Positions 50,426 to 61,133 of a stretch of DNA of 64,000 nucleotides are shown piece by piece. A program made the position numbers and the translations under genes. The notes below the pieces were generated by a model. That model saw only the letters and a list, made by a program, of their open reading frames with translations, searched no databases and was not told the DNA's origin. Within the stretch, counting starts at the first letter, position 1; every line of letters starts with the position of its first letter. This DNA comes from Pseudomonas mangiferae (GTDB lineage: Bacteria; Pseudomonadota; Gammaproteobacteria; Pseudomonadales; Pseudomonadaceae): NCBI RefSeq assembly GCF_007109405.1, contig NZ_VJOY01000005.1, forward strand, positions 1 through 64,000. Direction: 5' to 3'.

Positions 50426-51262
50426 ATGACCGTCTATGCGGTGGGCGACCTCCAGGGCTGCCTCGACCCCCTCAAGTGCCTGCTGGCCGACGTCGCCTTC
50501 GTCCCCGCCCGGGACCGCCTGTGGCTGGTGGGCGACTTGGTCAACCGCGGCCCGCAGTCCCTGGAGACCCTGCGCTTCCTCTACGGCATGCGCGACGCTC
50601 TGGTCTGCGTGCTGGGCAACCACGACCTGCACCTGCTGGCGGTGGCCCACAACGTCGAGCGGCTGAAGAAGAACGACACGCTGCAGGAAATCCTCGACGC
50701 GCCGGACCGCGACCCCCTGCTCGACTGGCTGCGCCGGCAGAAGCTGCTGCACTACGACGAGGCGCGCGGGGTGGCCATGGTCCACGCCGGCATCCCGCCG
50801 CAATGGACCCTGCGCAAGGCGCTGCAGCGCGCCGCCGAAGTGGAGGACGCGCTGCGGGACGACGTGCGCCTGCCGCTGTTCCTGGAGGGGATGTACGGCA
50901 ACGAGCCGGCCACCTGGAACAAGCGCCTCACCGGCATGCCGCGGCTGCGGGCGATCACCAACTACTTCACCCGCATGCGCTTCTGCCGTGCCGACGGCAC
51001 CCTCGACCTGAAGAGCAAGGAAGGCATCGACAAGGCGCCCCAGGGCTTCGCTCCGTGGTTCGCCCACCCCCAGCGCAAGACCCGCGGGCTGAAGATTCTG
51101 TTCGGCCACTGGGCAGCCCTGGAGGGCCGGGTCGACGAGCCCGATGTCTGGGGCCTGGATACCGGTTGCGTGTGGGGCAACGGCATGACCCTGCTGAACC
51201 TCGACACCGGCGTCCGCCACCGCTGCGACTGCGACGACCATGGCCGGCCCAAGGGCCGCTGA
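50426..51262 (+). CDS. apaH: Bis(5'-nucleosyl)-tetraphosphatase (symmetrical)
   Basis: Cleaves Ap4A to two ADP and decaps Np4-capped RNAs. The 278-residue metallophosphatase has the signature [21 protein letters not shown] and GNHD. Ribosome site GAAGGAGG 6 bases before ATG 50426. Co-transcribed with apaG and followed 28 bases later by glpE. Confidence 0.95.
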   Translation: MTVYAVGDLQGCLDPLKCLLADVAFVPARDRLWLVGDLVNRGPQSLETLRFLYGMRDALVCVLGNHDLHLLAVAHNVERLKKNDTLQEILDAPDRDPLLDWLRRQKLLHYDEARGVAMVHAGIPPQWTLRKALQRAAEVEDALRDDVRLPLFLEGMYGNEPATWNKRLTGMPRLRAITNYFTRMRFCRADGTLDLKSKEGIDKAPQGFAPWFAHPQRKTRGLKILFGHWAALEGRVDEPDVWGLDTGCVWGNGMTLLNLDTGVRHRCDCDDHGRPKGR

Positions 51263-51290
51263 CCGCGCCACCTTTCCCGGAGTACCGAAC

Positions 51291-51620
51291 ATGACCGACT
51301 TCAAGCGCATCTCCCCCCAGGACGCCCACCAGCTGCGCCGCGACGGCGCCGTGGTGGTGGACATCCGCGATCCCCAGAGCTTCGCCACGGCCCACATCAG
51401 CGGCTCCCAGCACCTGGATAACGTCTCCCTGGCGGACTTCATCGCCCATGCCGACCTGGACCAGCCGCTGATCGTCGCCTGCTACCACGGCAACTCCAGC
51501 CAGGGCGCGGCCGCGTACCTCGCCGGCCAGGGCTTCAGCGACGTGTACAGCCTGGATGGCGGAATGGAGGCCTGGCGCGGACTGTACCCGGAAGACGTGG
51601 AGCAGGGCGTCGCCGAATAA
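51291..51620 (+). CDS. glpE: Thiosulfate sulfurtransferase GlpE
   Basis: Single-domain rhodanese, 109 residues, transferring sulfur from thiosulfate to cyanide or thioredoxin. The active-site loop is CYHGNSS (Cys near residue 64), preceded by [22 protein letters not shown]. Start ATG 51291 follows CCCGGAG. Last of the apaGH-glpE group. Confidence 0.92.
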   Translation: MTDFKRISPQDAHQLRRDGAVVVDIRDPQSFATAHISGSQHLDNVSLADFIAHADLDQPLIVACYHGNSSQGAAAYLAGQGFSDVYSLDGGMEAWRGLYPEDVEQGVAE

Positions 51621-51938
51621 ATTTTTCCGCCGCCCCCGAGGCCGCGCCACGCCTGGCCTGGCGGCCTGCGCCGGTGAGCGGTCGCGCGCCCTGTGCACGC
51701 TCCCTGCCTTGACCTGCGGGATTCCCGACTACTCTTACCCCTAGGCCATCCATAACCGGGGAGAGCCGGCAGACCGGTTTTCGGCCGTCGCGGGGCGACA
51801 TCTTCTGTCTTGGGGGAACGTATCGGGGGCTCCTCGCCCGCTTCGGCGGGCCAACCGCCCGCACCCGTCCCTCCTGTCCGACGACCACGTCCCCGACACC
51901 GATTCCGCACGGCTCCGAGTATCGAGCGAGGTGACGTC
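51621..51938 (+). promoter_or_regulatory. Control region of the prkA operon
   Basis: 318 bases without a gene. A candidate promoter with TTGACC and TACTCT about 15 bases apart lies at about 51711-51737. A GCCCGC-TTCG-GCGGGC hairpin with a UUCG tetraloop (51836-51851) lies in the predicted long 5' leader. In E. coli the homologous yeaGH operon depends on RpoS and NtrC; no sigma54 -24/-12 match was seen here. Confidence 0.45.
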
Positions 51939-53861
51939 ATGAGTATTTTCAGCCACTTCCAACAACGCTTCGAGGCGACCCGCCAGGAGGAAATGTCCCT
52001 CCAGGAGTACCTCGAACTGTGCAAGGAGGACCCGAGCGCCTACGCCACCGCCGCCGAGCGCATGCTCATGGCCATCGGTGAGCCGGAGCTGCTGGACACC
52101 TCCAGCAATTCGCGGCTGTCGCGGATTTTTTCCAACAAGGTCATCCGCCGCTACCCGGCCTTCGCCGACTTCCATGGTATGGAGGAATGCATCGACCAGA
52201 TCGTGTCGTACTTCCGCCACGCGGCCCAGGGCCTGGAAGAGAAGAAACAGATTCTCTACCTCCTGGGGCCGGTGGGCGGCGGCAAGTCGTCCCTGGCGGA
52301 GAAACTCAAGCAACTGATCGAGAAGGTGCCGTTCTACGCCATCAAGGGCTCGCCGGTGTTCGAGTCGCCCCTGGGGCTGTTCAACCCCACCGAGGACGGG
52401 CAGATCCTCGAAGAGGACTTCGGCATCCCGCGCCGCTACCTCACCACCATCATGTCGCCCTGGGCCACCAAGCGGCTCTCCGAGTTCGGCGGCGACATAA
52501 GCCGCTTCCGGGTGGTCAAGCTGTACCCCTCGATCCTCAACCAGATTGCCGTGGCCAAGACCGAGCCAGGCGACGAGAACAACCAGGATATCTCCGCCCT
52601 GGTGGGCAAGGTGGACATCCGCAAGCTGGAGGAATACCCGCAGAACGACGCCGACGCCTACAGCTACTCCGGGGCGCTGTGCCGGGCCAACCAGGGCCTG
52701 ATGGAATTCGTCGAGATGTTCAAGGCGCCCATCAAGGTGCTGCACCCGCTGCTCACCGCCACCCAGGAAGGCAACTACAACAGCACCGAGGGCCTGGGGG
52801 CGATTCCCTTCAACGGCATCCTGCTGGCCCACTCCAACGAATCGGAATGGCACACCTTCCGCAACAACAAGAACAACGAGGCGTTCATCGACCGCATCTA
52901 CATCGTCAAGGTGCCGTACTGCCTGCGCATCTCCGATGAGATCCGCATCTACGACAAGCTGCTGGTGAACAGCTCCCTGGCCGAGGCCCATTGCGCGCCG
53001 GATACCCTGAAAATGCTGGCGCAGTTCTCCACCCTGTCGCGCCTGAAGGAGCCGGAGAACTCCAACATCTATTCGAAGATGCGCGTCTACGACGGCGAAA
53101 ACCTCAAGGACACCGACCCCAAGGCCAAGTCGATCCAGGAGTACCGCGACACCGCGGGCGTGGACGAAGGCATGAACGGCCTGTCCACCCGCTTCGCCTT
53201 CAAGATCCTCTCCAAGGTATTCAACTTCGACCCCCACGAGGTGGCCGCCAACCCGGTGCACCTGCTCTACGTGCTGGAACAGCAGATCGAGCAGGAGCAG
53301 TTCCCCGCCGAGATACGCGAGCGCTACCTGCGCTACATCAAGGAGTACCTGGCGCCGCGCTACATCGAGTTCATCGGCAAGGAGATCCAGACGGCGTACC
53401 TGGAGTCCTACAGCGAGTACGGGCAGAACATCTTCGACCGCTACGTGCTGTATGCGGACTTCTGGATCCAGGACCAGGAATACCGGGACCCGGAGACCGG
53501 GGAAATCCTCAACCGCGTCGCCCTCAACGAGGAGCTGGAGAAGATCGAGAAGCCGGCCGGCATCAGCAACCCGAAGGATTTCCGCAACGAGATCGTCAAC
53601 TTCGTGCTGCGCGCCCGGGCCAACAACAACGGCAAGAACCCCACCTGGCTTAGCTACGAGAAACTGCGGGTGGTGATCGAGAAGAAGATGTTCTCCAACA
53701 CCGAGGACCTGCTGCCGGTCATCAGCTTTAACGCCAAGGGCAGCAAGGACGAGCAACAGAAGCACAACGACTTCGTCAAGCGCATGGTCGAGCGCGGCTA
53801 CACCGAGAAACAGGTTCGCCTGCTGTCCGAATGGTATCTGCGGGTCCGCAAATCGCAGTGA
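51939..53861 (+). CDS. prkA: PrkA family serine protein kinase (YeaG)
   Basis: 640-residue cytosolic protein with an N-terminal AAA-like ATPase module (Walker A GPVGGGKSS, near residue 110) and a C-terminal kinase-like domain. Length equals PAO1 PA0588. PrkA proteins have Ser/Thr kinase or protease-like activity in Bacillus and support persistence under nitrogen starvation in E. coli. It leads the prkA-yeaH-spoVR operon; all three genes point the same way with a 93-base gap and then a four-base overlap. Confidence 0.94.
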   Translation: MSIFSHFQQRFEATRQEEMSLQEYLELCKEDPSAYATAAERMLMAIGEPELLDTSSNSRLSRIFSNKVIRRYPAFADFHGMEECIDQIVSYFRHAAQGLEEKKQILYLLGPVGGGKSSLAEKLKQLIEKVPFYAIKGSPVFESPLGLFNPTEDGQILEEDFGIPRRYLTTIMSPWATKRLSEFGGDISRFRVVKLYPSILNQIAVAKTEPGDENNQDISALVGKVDIRKLEEYPQNDADAYSYSGALCRANQGLMEFVEMFKAPIKVLHPLLTATQEGNYNSTEGLGAIPFNGILLAHSNESEWHTFRNNKNNEAFIDRIYIVKVPYCLRISDEIRIYDKLLVNSSLAEAHCAPDTLKMLAQFSTLSRLKEPENSNIYSKMRVYDGENLKDTDPKAKSIQEYRDTAGVDEGMNGLSTRFAFKILSKVFNFDPHEVAANPVHLLYVLEQQIEQEQFPAEIRERYLRYIKEYLAPRYIEFIGKEIQTAYLESYSEYGQNIFDRYVLYADFWIQDQEYRDPETGEILNRVALNEELEKIEKPAGISNPKDFRNEIVNFVLRARANNNGKNPTWLSYEKLRVVIEKKMFSNTEDLLPVISFNAKGSKDEQQKHNDFVKRMVERGYTEKQVRLLSEWYLRVRKSQ

Positions 53862-53954
53862 AGGCGGTAACGGCCGGCGGGTCGGGGCGGCGCGTGCGAC
53901 GGGTACGTCGCGCGACGCCGTCGCGTCCCCTGGCCTGAGCTCCCGGAGGGGCCT

Positions 53955-55229
53955 ATGAGCTATGTCATCGACCGGCGTCTGAACGGCAAGAACAAGAGCA
54001 CGGTGAACCGCCAGCGTTTCCTGCGGCGGTACCGCGACCACATCAAGAAGGCCGTCGAGGAGGCGGTCAGCCGGCGCTCCATCACCGACATGGAGCACGG
54101 CGAACAGATCAGCATCCCCGGCCGCGACATCGACGAGCCGGTCCTGCACCACGGCCGCGGCGGCCGTCAGACCGTGGTCCACCCCGGCAACAAGGAATTC
54201 ACCACCGGCGAACGCATCCCGCGGCCTCAGGGGGGCGGCGGCGGAGGCAAGGGCAGCGGCAAGGCCAGCAACTCCGGCGAGGGCATGGACGACTTCGTCT
54301 TCCAGATCACCCAGGAGGAATTCCTCGACTTCATGTTCGAGGACCTGGAGCTACCCAACCTGGTGAAGCGCCACCTGACCGGTACCGACACCTTCAAGAC
54401 CGTGCGCGCCGGCATCAGCAACGAAGGCAACCCGTCGCGGATCAACATCATCCGCACCTTGCGCTCGGCCCACGCCCGGCGTATCGCGCTGTCCGGCAGC
54501 AGCCGCGCCAAGCTGCGCGCCGCCCAGGCCGAACTGGAACGGCTGCGGCGGGAGGAACCGGACAACTTCGGCGACATCCAGGACACCGAGGCGGAGATCG
54601 AGCGCCTGCGCGCGCGGATCAACCGGGTACCGTTCCTCGACACCTTCGACCTCAAGTACAACCTGCTGGTGAAGCAGCCCAACCCCAGTTCCAAGGCGGT
54701 GATGTTCTGCCTGATGGACGTGTCCGGTTCCATGACCCAGGCCACCAAGGACATCGCCAAGCGCTTCTTCATCCTGCTGTACCTGTTCCTCAAGCGGAAC
54801 TACGACCGTATCGAGGTGGTATTCATTCGCCACCACACCAGCGCCCGCGAGGTGGACGAGGAAGAGTTCTTCTACTCCCGGGAGACCGGCGGCACCATCG
54901 TCTCCAGCGCCCTCAAGCTGATGCAGGAGATCATGGCCGAGCGCTACCCGGTGAGCGACTGGAACATCTACGCCGCCCAGGCCTCCGACGGCGACAACTG
55001 GAACGACGATTCGCCCATCTGCCGGGAAATCCTCACCAAGCAGATCATGCCGTTCGTGCAGTACTACACCTATGTCGAGATCACCCCGCGTGAGCACCAG
55101 GCGCTCTGGTTCGAATACGAACAGGTGCGCGAGGCGTTCTCCGAGACCTTCGCCCAGCAGCAACTGGTCTCGGCCGGCGACATCTACCCGGTGTTCCGCG
55201 AACTCTTCCAGCGCAGGCTCGCCACATGA
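53955..55229 (+). CDS. yeaH: YeaH/YhbH family protein (DUF444)
   Basis: 424 residues. The N-terminal half is basic and contains a glycine-rich run ([13 protein letters not shown], near 94-107) and a coiled segment. The C-terminal half is a von Willebrand A-like domain with the MIDAS-type DVSGS (near residue 255). YeaH is the constant partner of PrkA and may be its substrate or adaptor. Good RBS (GGAGGGG) before ATG 53955. Overlaps spoVR by four bases. Confidence 0.92.
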   Translation: MSYVIDRRLNGKNKSTVNRQRFLRRYRDHIKKAVEEAVSRRSITDMEHGEQISIPGRDIDEPVLHHGRGGRQTVVHPGNKEFTTGERIPRPQGGGGGGKGSGKASNSGEGMDDFVFQITQEEFLDFMFEDLELPNLVKRHLTGTDTFKTVRAGISNEGNPSRINIIRTLRSAHARRIALSGSSRAKLRAAQAELERLRREEPDNFGDIQDTEAEIERLRARINRVPFLDTFDLKYNLLVKQPNPSSKAVMFCLMDVSGSMTQATKDIAKRFFILLYLFLKRNYDRIEVVFIRHHTSAREVDEEEFFYSRETGGTIVSSALKLMQEIMAERYPVSDWNIYAAQASDGDNWNDDSPICREILTKQIMPFVQYYTYVEITPREHQALWFEYEQVREAFSETFAQQQLVSAGDIYPVFRELFQRRLAT

Positions 55230-56806
55230 ACACGTCTCCCGATACCTCCCGTGACACGAAGCGCCAGCCGCTTTCCACCGGTTCGGAATGGACATTCGAA
55301 CTGGTCCAGGCGTACGACCGCGAGATCAGCCGGATCGCCGAGCGCTACGCCCTGGACACCTACCCCAACCAGATCGAGGTGATCACTGCCGAGCAGATGA
55401 TGGATGCCTATGCCTCCGTGGGCATGCCCCTGGGCTACCACCACTGGTCCTACGGCAAGCATTTCCTCAGCACCGAGAAATCCTACAAGCGCGGGCAGAT
55501 GGGCCTGGCCTACGAGATCGTGATCAACTCCGATCCGTGCATCGCCTACCTGATGGAAGAGAACACCATGTGCATGCAGGCCCTGGTGATCGCCCACGCC
55601 TGCTATGGCCACAACAGCTTCTTCAAGGGCAACTACCTGTTCCGCACCTGGACCGATGCCAGTTCCATCATCGACTACCTGGTGTTCGCCAAGCAGTACA
55701 TCATGCAGTGCGAGGAACGCTACGGCATCGATGCCGTGGAGGACCTGCTGGATTCCTGCCACGCCCTGATGAACCACGGCGTGGACCGCTACAAGCGGCC
55801 CTACCCCATCTCCGCGGAAGAGGAGCGGCAGCGGCAGAAGGACCGCGAGGAACACCTGCAGCGCCAGCTCAACGACCTCTGGCGGACCATTCCCCGCAGC
55901 GCCGAGAAACACGACGAGCAGGACGTGCGGCGTTTCCCCGCCGAGCCCCAGGAGAACATCCTCTATTTCGTCGAGAAGCACGCGCCGCTGCTGGAGCCCT
56001 GGCAGCGCGAGGTGGTGCGCATCGTGCGCAAGATCGCCCAGTACTTCTATCCGCAGCGCCAGACCCAGGTGATGAACGAAGGCTGGGCCACCTTCTGGCA
56101 CTACACCCTGATGAACGACCTGTACGACGAGGGGCTGGTCACCGACGGCTTCATGCTGGAGTTCCTCCAGTCCCACACCAACGTGGTCTACCAGCCCAGC
56201 TTCGACAGCCCCTATTACAACGGCATCAACCCCTACACCCTGGGGTTCGCCATGTACACCGACATCCGCCGCATCTGCGAGCACCCCACGGAGGAGGATC
56301 GCCGCTGGTTCCCGGACATCGCCGGCAGCGACTGGCTGTCCACCCTCAAGTTCGCCATGAGCAGTTTCAAGGACGAGAGCTTCATCCTGCAGTTCCTCTC
56401 GCCCAAGGTGATCCGCGACCTCAAGCTGTTCAGCATCCTCGACGACGACCAGAAGGACGAGCTGCTGGTGCCGGCGATCCACGACGAGGACGGCTACCGC
56501 ACCATCCGCGAATTGCTGGCCGCCCAGTACAACCTCGGTAACCGCGAGCCCAACGTGCAGATCTGGAACGTGGACCGGCGCGGCGACCGGTCCCTGACCC
56601 TGCGTCACCAGCAGCACGACCGCAAACCCCTGGGGGAATCCACCGAGGAAGTGCTCAAGCACCTGCACCGGCTGTGGGGCTTCGACATCCACCTGGAGGT
56701 GGCTCAGGGCGACCAGGTGATCGGCGCCCACCACGTACCGCCACGGGGCGAACGCACCGAGGACGGCGAGTACCCGCGGCTCGACCTGGTGATGCCGCCC
56801 ATCTGA
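55226..56806 (+). CDS. SpoVR family protein
   Basis: 526-residue cytosolic protein homologous to B. subtilis SpoVR and E. coli YcgB. Its conserved core contains [37 protein letters not shown] and [20 protein letters not shown], rich in His/Glu that could bind metal. Translationally coupled to yeaH. The trio is almost always together and induced in stationary phase or starvation; the biochemistry of SpoVR proteins is still poorly understood. A 13-bp hairpin follows the gene. Confidence 0.92.
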   Translation: MNTSPDTSRDTKRQPLSTGSEWTFELVQAYDREISRIAERYALDTYPNQIEVITAEQMMDAYASVGMPLGYHHWSYGKHFLSTEKSYKRGQMGLAYEIVINSDPCIAYLMEENTMCMQALVIAHACYGHNSFFKGNYLFRTWTDASSIIDYLVFAKQYIMQCEERYGIDAVEDLLDSCHALMNHGVDRYKRPYPISAEEERQRQKDREEHLQRQLNDLWRTIPRSAEKHDEQDVRRFPAEPQENILYFVEKHAPLLEPWQREVVRIVRKIAQYFYPQRQTQVMNEGWATFWHYTLMNDLYDEGLVTDGFMLEFLQSHTNVVYQPSFDSPYYNGINPYTLGFAMYTDIRRICEHPTEEDRRWFPDIAGSDWLSTLKFAMSSFKDESFILQFLSPKVIRDLKLFSILDDDQKDELLVPAIHDEDGYRTIRELLAAQYNLGNREPNVQIWNVDRRGDRSLTLRHQQHDRKPLGESTEEVLKHLHRLWGFDIHLEVAQGDQVIGAHHVPPRGERTEDGEYPRLDLVMPPI

Positions 56807-56822
56807 GCCGTGCCCGGCCCCA

Positions 56823-56853
56823 CACACCGGTACGCCTCGCGCGTACCGGTGTG
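56823..56853. terminator. 13-bp perfect stem-loop between spoVR and cca
   Basis: Arms 56823-56835 and 56841-56853 are perfectly complementary with a 5-base loop, 17 bases after the spoVR stop. There is no T-run, so it may act as an mRNA-end stabiliser or Rho-associated terminator rather than a classic intrinsic terminator. Confidence 0.6.
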
Positions 56854-56874
56854 CAGCCGGTATCCTTCCCGCCC

Positions 56875-58053
56875 ATGGAAGAGAATCGACTGAACGTCTA
56901 CAAGGTGGGCGGCGCCGTGCGCGACCGCCTGCTCGGCCGCCCCGTCACCGAGGTGGACTGGGTGGTGGTGGGAAGCACCGCGGAGCAGATGCTGGCCCTG
57001 GGCTTCCGCCCGGTGGGCGCGGACTTTCCGGTATTCCTCCACCCGCGCACGGGCGAGGAATACGCCCTGGCCCGCACCGAGCGCAAGAGCGGCCGCGGCT
57101 ACGGCGGCTTCGTCTTCCACGCGTCCCCCGACGTGACCCTAGAAGAGGACCTGACCCGCCGCGACCTCACCATCAACGCCATTGCCGAGGACGCCGAGGG
57201 TCGCCTCATCGACCCCCACGGGGGCCAGGACGACCTGCGCGGACGCTGGCTGCGCCACGTCTCCCCCGCCTTCGCCGAGGACCCATTGCGGGTGCTGCGG
57301 GTGGCGCGCTTCGCCGCCCGCTACGCGCCCCTGGGCTTCCGCATCGCCGACGAAACCCTGGCGCTGATGCGACGGATCGCCGACTCCGGCGAACTGGAGG
57401 CCCTGACTCCGGAGCGGACCTGGAAGGAGGTGTCCCGGGCCCTGCTGGAACCGCGCCCCGACGTGTTCATCGAGACCCTGCGGCGCTGCGGCGCGCTGGC
57501 GGCCTGGTTGCCCGAGGTGGATACACTGTTCGACACAGCGCGCGGCGAGCGCCTGCTGGCGGTGTTGCGCCGCTGCGCCGAGGGCGAGCAGCCCTTGACG
57601 GTGCGTTGGGCCTGCCTCCTGCAGGCCCTGGGCGAGGACGACCCGGTCGAGGGCCTGCGCCAGGTGCAGGCCATCAACCTGCGCGGCAAGGTGCCGAGGG
57701 ACTGTCAGGAACTGGCGCTGCTGACGGTGGAATTCCACTCCGCCGGGCGCCGGGCTCAGGCCTTGGAACCCACGGCGCTGCTGGACCTGCTGCAGCGCTT
57801 CGACATCTACCGACGCCCGCAGCGCTTCGCGGAATTCCTCGCCGCCTGCGCGCTGATCGCCGATGAAACCCAGGATGTGCCGGCCGCCATCGCCTACCTG
57901 CGGAGCGCCGCCGACGCCGCGCGGGCGGTGCAGGCGCAGCCGCTGGTGGCGCGTGGGTTTACCGGGGCAGCGCTGGGAGAGGCTCTGCGGGAGGCACGGC
58001 TGGCGGCGCTGACGCGCCACCGGGACGAGGCCGCCCCTAGGCCGTCGGCGTGA
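56875..58053 (+). CDS. cca: Multifunctional CCA-adding enzyme
   Basis: Builds and repairs the 3' CCA of tRNAs. The 392-residue class II nucleotidyltransferase has [19 protein letters not shown] (metal carboxylates), [12 protein letters not shown] and the [12 protein letters not shown] template helix region. No strong ribosome site is seen before ATG 56875; the family usually starts at the codon for L6, so a CTG start behind GAAGAG (56890) is possible. The C-terminal HD domain appears partial or degenerate. Its end overlaps the folK end by 17 bases (tail to tail). Confidence 0.92.
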   Translation: MEENRLNVYKVGGAVRDRLLGRPVTEVDWVVVGSTAEQMLALGFRPVGADFPVFLHPRTGEEYALARTERKSGRGYGGFVFHASPDVTLEEDLTRRDLTINAIAEDAEGRLIDPHGGQDDLRGRWLRHVSPAFAEDPLRVLRVARFAARYAPLGFRIADETLALMRRIADSGELEALTPERTWKEVSRALLEPRPDVFIETLRRCGALAAWLPEVDTLFDTARGERLLAVLRRCAEGEQPLTVRWACLLQALGEDDPVEGLRQVQAINLRGKVPRDCQELALLTVEFHSAGRRAQALEPTALLDLLQRFDIYRRPQRFAEFLAACALIADETQDVPAAIAYLRSAADAARAVQAQPLVARGFTGAALGEALREARLAALTRHRDEAAPRPSA

Positions 58054-58582
58054 CGGTAGCGGCGCGCAGCAGCGGTTCAGGGGTCAGCGCGGTTCCGCGC
58101 CAGTGGAACGGCACCGGCCACAGGCGCTGGTCGATCCGCGCTTCATGCCAGAGGTCGGCGAACGGCCGCTTCGCCCCCGGGTGCTCCTGGGCCGGCGCCA
58201 GCAGCGCCAGGGGCCAGAGGACGAAGGCATTCTTCAGGATCTCCGCCCGAGGCAGCACCAGCCCGTCGAACACCCCCACCTGATCGCCGTACAGCAGCAC
58301 GTCGATGTCCAGGGGCAGGCCCTTGCGATTCGGCGCATAGCGGCCGTTGTCAGCTTCGATGCCCTTGAGGCGCCGATCCAGTTCCGCCAGGGGCAGGTCG
58401 GTCAGCGCCCTCACCGCCAGGTTGAAGAAGGGACCGCTCCTGATGCCCACCGGCTCGCTCTCGAACACCGGGGAGCAATGCATCTCGTGGAGGAAACCGG
58501 CCAGGGCATCGAGCCCCGCAGTGAGGTGGACCTCGCGCTCACTGTTGCTGCCGAGGCCGAGGAAGACCGGTATCAGCGACAT
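58037..58582 (-). CDS. folK: 2-amino-4-hydroxy-6-hydroxymethyldihydropteridine pyrophosphokinase
   Basis: Pyrophosphorylates hydroxymethyldihydropterin in folate synthesis. The 181-residue protein shows [11 protein letters not shown] (residues 7-17), the conserved [11 protein letters not shown] and the metal-binding [13 protein letters not shown] segment. Start ATG 58582 lies inside the end of folB (10-base overlap), so folB-folK are translated together. Confidence 0.93.
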   Translation of the reverse strand: MSLIPVFLGLGSNSEREVHLTAGLDALAGFLHEMHCSPVFESEPVGIRSGPFFNLAVRALTDLPLAELDRRLKGIEADNGRYAPNRKGLPLDIDVLLYGDQVGVFDGLVLPRAEILKNAFVLWPLALLAPAQEHPGAKRPFADLWHEARIDQRLWPVPFHWRGTALTPEPLLRAATVTPTA

Positions 58583-58926
58583 CCGCGCTCGATCTCCACG
58601 CCGACACCGCGGGCGGCAGGCACCGCGCCGGGCTTGGTCACCTTCAGCCACAGCCAGGTGATGCCATAGTCGTCCATCAGCGTCGACGCCAGCCGTTCGG
58701 CGAACGTCTCCACCAGGTGGAAGCGCGAGGCTCCGGCGAAGGCCTGGATGCGCTGGGAAACCTGGGCGTAGTCCAGGGCCTTGTCCAGGTCGTCCTGCGC
58801 GGCCGGGGCCCGGTTGCCCCAGGCGAAGCGCAGGTCCAGGCTCAGGCACTGGCGAATGTCGCGCTCCCAGTCGTAGGCACCGATCACAGTGTCGACTTCC
58901 AGCCCCTCGATGAAAACGATGTCCAC
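58573..58926 (-). CDS. folB: Dihydroneopterin aldolase
   Basis: Cleaves 7,8-dihydroneopterin in folate synthesis. The 117-residue protein has IEGLEVDTVIGAYDWERDIRQ, DYAQVSQRI and the C-terminal KVTKPGAVPAARGVGVEIER. The start is GTG 58926 (DIVFIEGLEV), 9 bases after GGAGA; an upstream ATG 14 codons earlier lacks a ribosome site. Divergent from plsY. Confidence 0.92.
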   Translation of the reverse strand: MDIVFIEGLEVDTVIGAYDWERDIRQCLSLDLRFAWGNRAPAAQDDLDKALDYAQVSQRIQAFAGASRFHLVETFAERLASTLMDDYGITWLWLKVTKPGAVPAARGVGVEIERGCR

Positions 58927-59036
58927 GTCGCTCGTGTCTCCGGCCCGGCGCCGCTGCCCGGCCGCCATGGAACGGTTTACAGGGGCAGGCCGACCAAGCC
59001 TAAAATCGGGGCTCCCTCGCCCCGGAAATGGATACC

Positions 59037-59606
59037 ATGTTCTGGCTGCTGGCGATCCTCGCCTACCTGCTCGGCTCGCTGTCCTTCGCCATCCTGCTGA
59101 GCCGGCTGTTCGGCACCGCCGACCCGCGCGCCCAGGGCTCCGGCAATCCCGGCGCCACCAACATGCTGCGCCTGGCGGGCCGCCGGCTGGCGATCCTGAC
59201 CCTGCTTGGCGATCTGCTCAAGGGCCTGCTGCCGGTGCTGGTTGCCGCCGCGCTGGGGCTAGAGCCCCAGCGTCAGGCCTGGATCGGCCTGGCTGCGGTG
59301 CTCGGTCACCTCTACCCGGTCTACTTCCGCTTCCACGGAGGCAAGGGTGTCGCCACCGCGGCGGGCATGCTCCTGGGCCTGTATCCGCCAGCCGCGCTGC
59401 TGGCGGCGGCGGCCTGGTTGCTGACCTTCCTGCTCACCCGCACCAGCTCGCTGGCCGCGCTGATCGCCACGCCGCTGACCCTGCCCTTGCTGGCCTGGCA
59501 GCGGCCGGAGGCGCTGCTGCCCATGAGCGTGCTGACAGCCCTGATCGTCTGGCGGCACCGCGGCAATCTACGCGACCTGTTCGCCGGACGCGAACGGCAT
59601 TTCTGA
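59037..59606 (+). CDS. plsY: Acyl-phosphate glycerol-3-phosphate acyltransferase
   Basis: First acylation step of phospholipid synthesis in the inner membrane, using acyl-phosphate from PlsX. The 189-residue protein has five membrane helices and the motifs [23 protein letters not shown] and the C-terminal [18 protein letters not shown] 59037 is preferred over ATG 59028 (three codons upstream), since it begins the [13 protein letters not shown] family start and has a nearby GGAAATGG. Confidence 0.94.
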   Translation: MFWLLAILAYLLGSLSFAILLSRLFGTADPRAQGSGNPGATNMLRLAGRRLAILTLLGDLLKGLLPVLVAAALGLEPQRQAWIGLAAVLGHLYPVYFRFHGGKGVATAAGMLLGLYPPAALLAAAAWLLTFLLTRTSSLAALIATPLTLPLLAWQRPEALLPMSVLTALIVWRHRGNLRDLFAGRERHF

Positions 59607-59635
59607 ATCCTCGCCATGAGACGCGCTCATTCGCC

Positions 59636-60661
59636 TCAGACGGCGGGCAGCTGCTCCATGGGCCAGCGGGCCTGGACCGCGATCGCCGGGCCGTCCTGCT
59701 GGCCGGCCAGCAGGCGCTGGCAACCGGCGTAGGCGATCATCGCGCCGTTGTCGGTGCAAAAGCGTGGCCGCGCATAGAACACCTCGCCCCGCAGCTCGCC
59801 GAGCATGCGCTCCAGGGCCTGCCGCAGCGCCTGGTTGGCGCTGACTCCACCGGCGATCACCAGGCGTTTCAGGCCTGTCTGGCGCAGGGCGCGGCGGCAC
59901 TTCAGCACCAGCGTGTCCACCACCGCCCGCTCGAAGGCCAGGGCGATGTCGCAGCGGGTCTCCTCGCTGTCGTCGCCGGCCTCGCGGCAGCGCTGCCAGG
60001 TGTTGAGGGTGAAGGTCTTGAGGCCGCTGAAACTGAAGTCCAGGCCGGGGCGGTCGGTCATCGGCCGCGGGAAGACGAAGCGGTCTGCCACGCCCGACTG
60101 GGCCAGGCGGGCAATCTCCGGCCCGCCGGGATAACCCAGGCCGAGCAGCTTGGCGGTCTTGTCGAAGGCCTCGCCCGCCGCATCGTCCAGGGACTCCCCG
60201 AGCAACTGGTAGCGGCCAATGCCTTCCACCCGCACCAGTTGGGTGTGGCCGCCGGACACCAGCAGGGCGACGAAGGGGAACTGCGGCGGCCGCTCTTCCA
60301 GCATCGGCGCCAGCAGGTGGCCCTCCATGTGATGCACGCCCAGGGCCGGGATGCCCCAGGCGAACGCCAGGGCCTGGGCGCAGGAGGCGCCCACCAGCAG
60401 CGCGCCCACCAGGCCGGGGCCGGCGGTATAGGCGATGGCATCGATCTGCCCGGCGCCCACGCCGGCGTCCGCCAGCACCTGGCGGGTCAGCGGCAGCAGT
60501 CGCTTGACGTGATCCCGGGACGCCAGCTCGGGGACGACCCCACCGTAGGCCCGGTGCAGGTCGATCTGGCTGAACAAGGCGTCGGCCAGCAGGCCGCGCT
60601 CGCTGTCGTACAAGGCGACGCCGGTTTCGTCGCAGGAAGTTTCCAGGCCCAGCACTCGCAT
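59636..60661 (-). CDS. tsaD: tRNA N6-adenosine threonylcarbamoyltransferase
   Basis: Transfers threonylcarbamoyl to A37 of ANN-decoding tRNAs, with TsaB/E/C. The 341-residue ASKHA protein has [10 protein letters not shown] (residues 5-14), the metal histidines in HHMEGH and the SGGHTQLV motif. It starts at ATG 60661, divergent from rpsU; the 198-base gap holds the rpsU promoter. Converges on plsY with 29 bases between stops. Confidence 0.95.
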   Translation of the reverse strand: MRVLGLETSCDETGVALYDSERGLLADALFSQIDLHRAYGGVVPELASRDHVKRLLPLTRQVLADAGVGAGQIDAIAYTAGPGLVGALLVGASCAQALAFAWGIPALGVHHMEGHLLAPMLEERPPQFPFVALLVSGGHTQLVRVEGIGRYQLLGESLDDAAGEAFDKTAKLLGLGYPGGPEIARLAQSGVADRFVFPRPMTDRPGLDFSFSGLKTFTLNTWQRCREAGDDSEETRCDIALAFERAVVDTLVLKCRRALRQTGLKRLVIAGGVSANQALRQALERMLGELRGEVFYARPRFCTDNGAMIAYAGCQRLLAGQQDGPAIAVQARWPMEQLPAV

Positions 60662-60747
60662 AAGGGGTTCGGATTCGGCCAGTCAATCGAAGGCGCGCAT
60701 CATAAGCGTGCCCCCTTGACCGGACCAGCGCTTTTCGACTGAAGGCT

Positions 60748-60776
60748 TTGCATTTCGGGGACCGGAGCGTTAATAT
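60748..60776 (+). promoter_or_regulatory. Sigma70 promoter of rpsU-dnaG-rpoD (predicted)
   Basis: -35 TTGCAT at 60748-60753, a 17-base spacer and -10 TAATAT at 60771-60776, giving a leader of about 77 bases before rpsU. A second TTGACC further upstream (60716-60721) has no matching -10. Confidence 0.55.
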
Positions 60777-60859
60777 CCGCAACCCTTGAAAACCGACGTT
60801 CTCCACTCTGATTGCCTGGAGACGTTCGCCACCCGGTAATTAGTGAAGGTACGACCTGG

Positions 60860-61075
60860 ATGCCAGCCGTCAAAGTTAAAGAGAACGAACCCTTCGACGT
60901 AGCCCTGCGTCGCTTCAAACGCTCCTGCGAAAAAGCCGGTGTCCTGGCCGAAGTCCGCAGCCGCGAGTTCTACGAGAAGCCGACCACCGAGCGCAAGCGC
61001 AAGGCCGCTGCCGCCGTCAAGCGTCACGCCAAGAAGGTTCAGCGCGAACAGCGCCGTCGCGAGCGCCTGTACTGA
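60860..61075 (+). CDS. rpsU: Small ribosomal subunit protein bS21
   Basis: 71-residue ribosomal protein needed for initiation on the 30S subunit. Very basic C-terminus ([18 protein letters not shown]) and the family start [27 protein letters not shown]. First gene of the macromolecular-synthesis operon. Confidence 0.97.
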   Translation: MPAVKVKENEPFDVALRRFKRSCEKAGVLAEVRSREFYEKPTTERKRKAAAAVKRHAKKVQREQRRRERLY

Positions 61076-61104
61076 GTTACACGGCGTACCGCTGACACCG
61101 CTAC

Positions 61105-61133
61105 CGCCCGGCTCATGCCGGGCGTTGCTTTTT
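61105..61133 (+). terminator. Terminator between rpsU and dnaG
   Basis: An 8-base-pair stem (CGCCCGGC with GCCGGGCG) and 4-base loop are followed by TTGCTTTTT. The E. coli operon has a leaky terminator at the same place that keeps primase levels low relative to S21. Confidence 0.85.
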
